From: Actinomycetes bacterium
Lineage (GTDB): Bacteria > Actinomycetota > Actinomycetes > Actinomycetales > Cellulomonadaceae
Length of the DNA stretch: 7,936 bases
NCBI GenBank assembly: GCA_023461115.1
Contig: JAEWOA010000230.1
Coordinates: 1 to 7,936, forward strand
Direction of reading: 5' to 3'
Position numbers and translations under genes: made by a program
In this document: piece by piece, positions 5,454 through 7,936 of the stretch
Position numbering within the stretch: position 1 is the stretch's first letter
Layout: each line of letters begins with the position of its first letter
Notes under the pieces: model-generated
Databases searched by the model: none
Told to the model about the DNA's origin: nothing
What the model saw: only the letters and a program-made list of their open reading frames with translations

Positions 5454-6686
5454 TCAGAAGGCGAGCGCGCGGTCCACCGCGTCGAGCACGCGGTCGAGCC
5501 CCGGCAGGTACTCGTGCTCGAGTTTGGCCACGGGGTACGGCATGTGGAAGCCGCCGACGCGCAGCACGGGCGCCTCGAGGTGGAAGAAGCAGGCTTCCGT
5601 GACGCGTGCCGCGACCTCGGCGCCCGTGCCGTAGGCCACCGGCGCCTCGTGCACGACGACGCACCGGCGGGTGCGCTTCACGGACTCGACCACCGTGTCC
5701 GTGTCCAACGGCGAGAGGGTCCGCAGGTCCACGACCTCGACACTCGTGCCTTCGTTCGCGGCGGCGTCCGCGGCCTTGAGCGCGGTCGCGACGGTCGGGC
5801 CGTACGCGACGAGCGTCAGATCCGTCCCGGCGCGCACGATCCGCGCGCGGTCCAGGCCGGTGGCGTGGCTGCCGTGCGGCTGCGCCGCGGGCGCGTCGAG
5901 GTCGACGTCGCCCTTCTCCCAGTACCGGCCCTTGGGCTCGAAGAAGATCACCGGGTCCGGGCTCGCGATCGCCTGCTGGATCAGGTGGTACGCCTCCACC
6001 GGGCTCGACGGGCTCACCACCCGCAGGCCGGCGGTGTGCGTGAACAGCGCCTCGGGCGACTCGCTGTGGTGCTCGACCGCGCCGATCCCGCCGCCGTACG
6101 GGATGCGGATGACGACCGGCAGGGTCAGGAGGCCGCGTGAGCGGTAGTGCATCTTGGCCAGCTGCGTCGTGATCTGGTCGAACGCGGGGAAGACGAAGCC
6201 GTCGAACTGGATCTCGACCACCGGCCGGTACCCGCGCAGCGCGAGCCCGATCGCGGTCCCGACGATGCCCGACTCCGCGAGCGGCGTGTCCACCACGCGG
6301 TCCTCACCGAACTCCGCCTGCAGACCGTCCGTCACGCGGAACACCCCGCCGAGCCGGCCGATGTCCTCGCCCATGAGGACGACCTTGTCGTCGTCCGTGA
6401 GCGCGCGGCGCAGGCCGAGCGTGAGCGCCTTGGCGAACGTGAGCTTCTGCGTCCCGGTCGGGAACGGCGCGGCCGGCGCCGTCGACAGCGGGGTGGTCCC
6501 GGCGACGTCCGCGGCGCTCGTCGGCGCGGGCGCGGCTTCCGGGGCGTGGGGCGTGGGCGCGCTCGGTGTCGTCGCACTCGTCGTGGGCGCGCTCGTCGCG
6601 CTCGTCGTGCTCGTCGTCGGGGACGCGGCGACGTGGGCGGGGACGGCCCGCGTCGAGTCGAAGAACGTCGGGATCGTGGTGCTCAT
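5454..6686 (-). CDS. bkdB: 2-oxoacid dehydrogenase E1 beta subunit, branched-chain type
   Basis: Beta subunit of the thiamine-diphosphate-dependent E1, which with E1alpha decarboxylates the 2-oxoacid and acylates the lipoyl arm of E2. Protein of 410 aa from ATG 6686 with AGGGGAG 6 nt upstream; ATGA is shared with the E1alpha stop. Usual E1beta chains are about 325-350 aa; here the recognisable fold starts only near residue 80 (QKLTFAKAL). The first 80 residues are a Ser/Thr/Ala/Pro-rich low-complexity extension. Motifs include MGEDIG (Glu107, likely the cofactor-activating Glu), DTPLAESGI (133-141) and EIQFDGFVFPAFDQI. Further on come the active-site loop EHHSESPEALF, then FFEPKGRYWEKG, VEVVDLRTLSPLDTDTV, VVHEAP and ACFFHLEAP. 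The HSxSPEA and EPK patterns match branched-chain 2-oxoacid E1beta, including the human BCKDHB sequence as I recall it, more closely than the Bacillus PdhB type (HADSLEG). Database annotation might still say pyruvate dehydrogenase. Confidence 0.87.
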   Translation of the reverse strand: MSTTIPTFFDSTRAVPAHVAASPTTSTTSATSAPTTSATTPSAPTPHAPEAAPAPTSAADVAGTTPLSTAPAAPFPTGTQKLTFAKALTLGLRRALTDDDKVVLMGEDIGRLGGVFRVTDGLQAEFGEDRVVDTPLAESGIVGTAIGLALRGYRPVVEIQFDGFVFPAFDQITTQLAKMHYRSRGLLTLPVVIRIPYGGGIGAVEHHSESPEALFTHTAGLRVVSPSSPVEAYHLIQQAIASPDPVIFFEPKGRYWEKGDVDLDAPAAQPHGSHATGLDRARIVRAGTDLTLVAYGPTVATALKAADAAANEGTSVEVVDLRTLSPLDTDTVVESVKRTRRCVVVHEAPVAYGTGAEVAARVTEACFFHLEAPVLRVGGFHMPYPVAKLEHEYLPGLDRVLDAVDRALAF

Positions 6687-7828
6687 CGGTGGCTCCCCTC
6701 GCCGTCGAGGAACTGGGACTCGTACGCCTCGAACCACGCGCGCTCGGCCTCGACCGTCGCGTGCGGCGTCGCGTAGACGTGCTCGAACATGGAGGCCGAC
6801 GACGGCCGGCCCATCGCGCGGACAGCGGTCCGCACGTGCTCGCCCAGGGCCTCGGCCTCGGCGGCCACGTGCGCGACGAACGCGTCGTCGAGCGCGCCGC
6901 GGCTCGTCAGGTAGGCCCGCAGGCGGTCGATCGGGTCCCGGCGGCGCCAGAACTCCTCCTGCTCGGAGGTGCGGTAGCGGGTCGGGTCGTCGGACGTGGT
7001 GTGCGCGCCCATGCGGTAGGTGAACGCCTCGACGAACGTGGGGCCGCCGCCGCCGCGCGCGCGCTCGAGCGCCGCCGCGGTGACCGCGTAGCTCGCGAGC
7101 ACGTCGTTGCCGTCGACGCGGACCGCCGGGATGCCGAACCCCGGCGCGCGGGCGGCGAGCGGGACGCGGGCCTGGCGGGTCGTCGGCTCCGAGATGGCCC
7201 ACTGGTTGTTCTGGCAGAACAAGACGATCGGCGCGTGGTTGACCGCCGCGAAGACGAGCGCCTCGCTCACGTCTCCCTGCGCGGTGGCGCCGTCGCCGAA
7301 GTACGCGACGACCGCCGAGTCCTTCGTCGCATCGCCGGTCCCGACCACACCGTCGCGCTGCATGCCCATCGCGTAGCCCGTCGCATGCAGGGCATGCGAG
7401 CCGATGACCAGCGTGAACAGGTGGAAGCCGTGGCTCGTGGGGTCCCAGCCGCCGTGGTCCACGCCGCGGAACAGCCGCAGCAGCTCCGTCAGGTCCAGGC
7501 CCCGCACGTGCGCGACCCCGTGCTCGCGGTAGCTGGGGAACACGTGATCCTGGCGCTTGAGCGCGTGGCCCGAGCCGATCTGCGCGGCCTCCTGGCCGAG
7601 CGCCTGCGCGAACAGCGCGAGCTCGCCCTGCCGCTGCAGGCTCGTGGCCTCGGTGTCGAACCGGCGCACCAGCACCATGTCCCGGTACCAGCCGCGCAGC
7701 ACCTCGTCGGAGACTTCCGCGACGAACCGCTCGTACTCGGGCTGCACCACCCGAGAGCCGTCGGGCGCAATCATCTGCACGAGCCCGTCATCAGACAGCG
7801 GCCCCACCCCACTCGCCGACTTCGTCAA
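6683..7828 (-). CDS. bkdA: 2-oxoacid dehydrogenase E1 alpha subunit, branched-chain type
   Basis: Alpha subunit of the heterotetrameric E1; it binds thiamine diphosphate and Mg2+ and shares the active site with E1beta. Taken from TTG 7828 it has 381 aa, normal for the family. The ThDP motif starts at GDGATAQGD (178-186) and ends at QNNQWAIS with Asn207-Asn208. FPSYREHG (97-104) lies in the cofactor pocket, and GFGIPAVRVDGND (230-242) follows. YRMGAHTTSDDPTRYR (271-286) holds conserved His276 in the loop that is phosphorylated in the animal branched-chain enzyme. GHHSTSDD in human BCKDHA is the closest known parallel, which favours branched-chain over pyruvate specificity. It is the first gene of the operon and overlaps bkdB by ATGA. 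The start is uncertain: TTG 7828 has only a weak GGCGGG 3 nt upstream, and the frame stays open to the window edge without another start codon. GTG 7807, GTG 7780 and ATG 7774 are shorter options; the fold itself starts near residue 16. Confidence 0.87.
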   Translation of the reverse strand: MTKSASGVGPLSDDGLVQMIAPDGSRVVQPEYERFVAEVSDEVLRGWYRDMVLVRRFDTEATSLQRQGELALFAQALGQEAAQIGSGHALKRQDHVFPSYREHGVAHVRGLDLTELLRLFRGVDHGGWDPTSHGFHLFTLVIGSHALHATGYAMGMQRDGVVGTGDATKDSAVVAYFGDGATAQGDVSEALVFAAVNHAPIVLFCQNNQWAISEPTTRQARVPLAARAPGFGIPAVRVDGNDVLASYAVTAAALERARGGGGPTFVEAFTYRMGAHTTSDDPTRYRTSEQEEFWRRRDPIDRLRAYLTSRGALDDAFVAHVAAEAEALGEHVRTAVRAMGRPSSASMFEHVYATPHATVEAERAWFEAYESQFLDGEGSHR

Positions 7829-7835
7829 AGACCCG

Positions 7836-7865
7836 CCAGTTCGTCGGGAATCTCCGACGAACTGG
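7836..7865. promoter_or_regulatory. perfect 12-bp inverted repeat upstream of bkdA: candidate operator or leader hairpin
   Basis: CCAGTTCGTCGG (7836-7847) and CCGACGAACTGG (7854-7865) are exact reverse complements separated by 6 nt. The repeat ends 7 nt before the putative TTG start of bkdA. Its size and spacing suit a dimeric regulator site, and operons of this kind are often controlled by a nearby Lrp/AsnC-type or similar regulator, none of which is in the window. As RNA on the minus strand it would form a stable hairpin close to the start codon. It is followed by only a short TCTTT, so a terminator for a gene beyond the edge is possible but weaker. Confidence 0.6.
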
Positions 7866-7936
7866 ACGTTCTCCGCCGAAGTCGCGGTGGTGGGGGAAAG
7901 GGCCGCGGCCCGTCCGTCCGTGGTGGGGACGGGGGC

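Noticed and set aside
3804..6140. Long plus-strand open frame opposite bkdC and bkdB
   Set aside because: It is a codon-bias shadow of the minus-strand genes: Arg/Gly/Val-rich, no recognisable domain, no ribosome site, while the minus-strand frames carry full catalytic motifs.
3714..7828. Assignment as a pyruvate dehydrogenase (pdhABC) or 2-oxoglutarate dehydrogenase operon
   Set aside because: Separate E1alpha/E1beta subunits exclude the usual single-chain 2-oxoglutarate E1. The HSxSPEA and GAHTTSDD patterns fit branched-chain E1 better than pyruvate E1. Pyruvate specificity is not excluded, and a phylogeny with characterised enzymes would decide.
7900..7911. Palindrome GGGCCGCGGCCC upstream of bkdA
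   Set aside because: Composed only of G and C. Such palindromes arise often by chance at this base composition, and it has no special position relative to a gene.

Overview
The window is about three quarters G+C, with codon third positions almost always G or C, long spurious open frames on the opposite strands, and GTG/TTG starts. With its gene content this points to a high-GC actinobacterium, perhaps a Cellulomonas-like member of the Micrococcales. The genus is inference; no RNA marker gene is present.

Layout. (1) 1-703, minus strand: a CopC-type periplasmic copper-binding protein with signal peptide, Thr/Pro repeat linker and C-terminal membrane anchor, cut by the left edge probably at or next to its stop codon. 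(2) 704-856: divergent intergenic region. (3) 857-2716, plus: a 14-TM drug:H+ antiporter of the DHA2 (EmrB/QacA) branch of the MFS. (4) 2772-3670, plus: a two-gene unit, an exported Rieske [2Fe-2S] protein with both a Tat motif and a lipobox, followed 2 nt later by a small four-helix membrane protein. (5) 3671-3713: a 43-nt convergent gap holding a strong GC hairpin. (6) 7828-3714, minus: a three-gene operon for E1alpha, E1beta and E2 of a 2-oxoacid dehydrogenase complex. Residue patterns fit the branched-chain type (bkdABC) better than pyruvate dehydrogenase. (7) 7829-7936: upstream region with a perfect 12-bp inverted repeat.

How the genes work together. E1alpha and E1beta form the thiamine-diphosphate decarboxylase, which passes the acyl group to the lipoyl lysine of E2, and E2 transfers it to CoA. 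No E3 (dihydrolipoamide dehydrogenase) gene is seen, so E3 is presumably encoded elsewhere. E1alpha and E1beta overlap by ATGA; E1beta and E2 are separated by 87 nt containing a perfect 8-bp hairpin. The Rieske protein and its membrane partner look like a small electron-transfer pair at the outer face of the membrane, with unknown partners. Nothing links copC functionally to the transporter beyond adjacency.

Most of the window is ordinary chromosomal metabolism and transport. The points most worth a second look are the palindrome before bkdA and the open reading frame through it, the unusual low-complexity extensions in E1beta and E2, and the Rieske/four-TM pair. No mobile element, CRISPR, tRNA or rRNA was seen.
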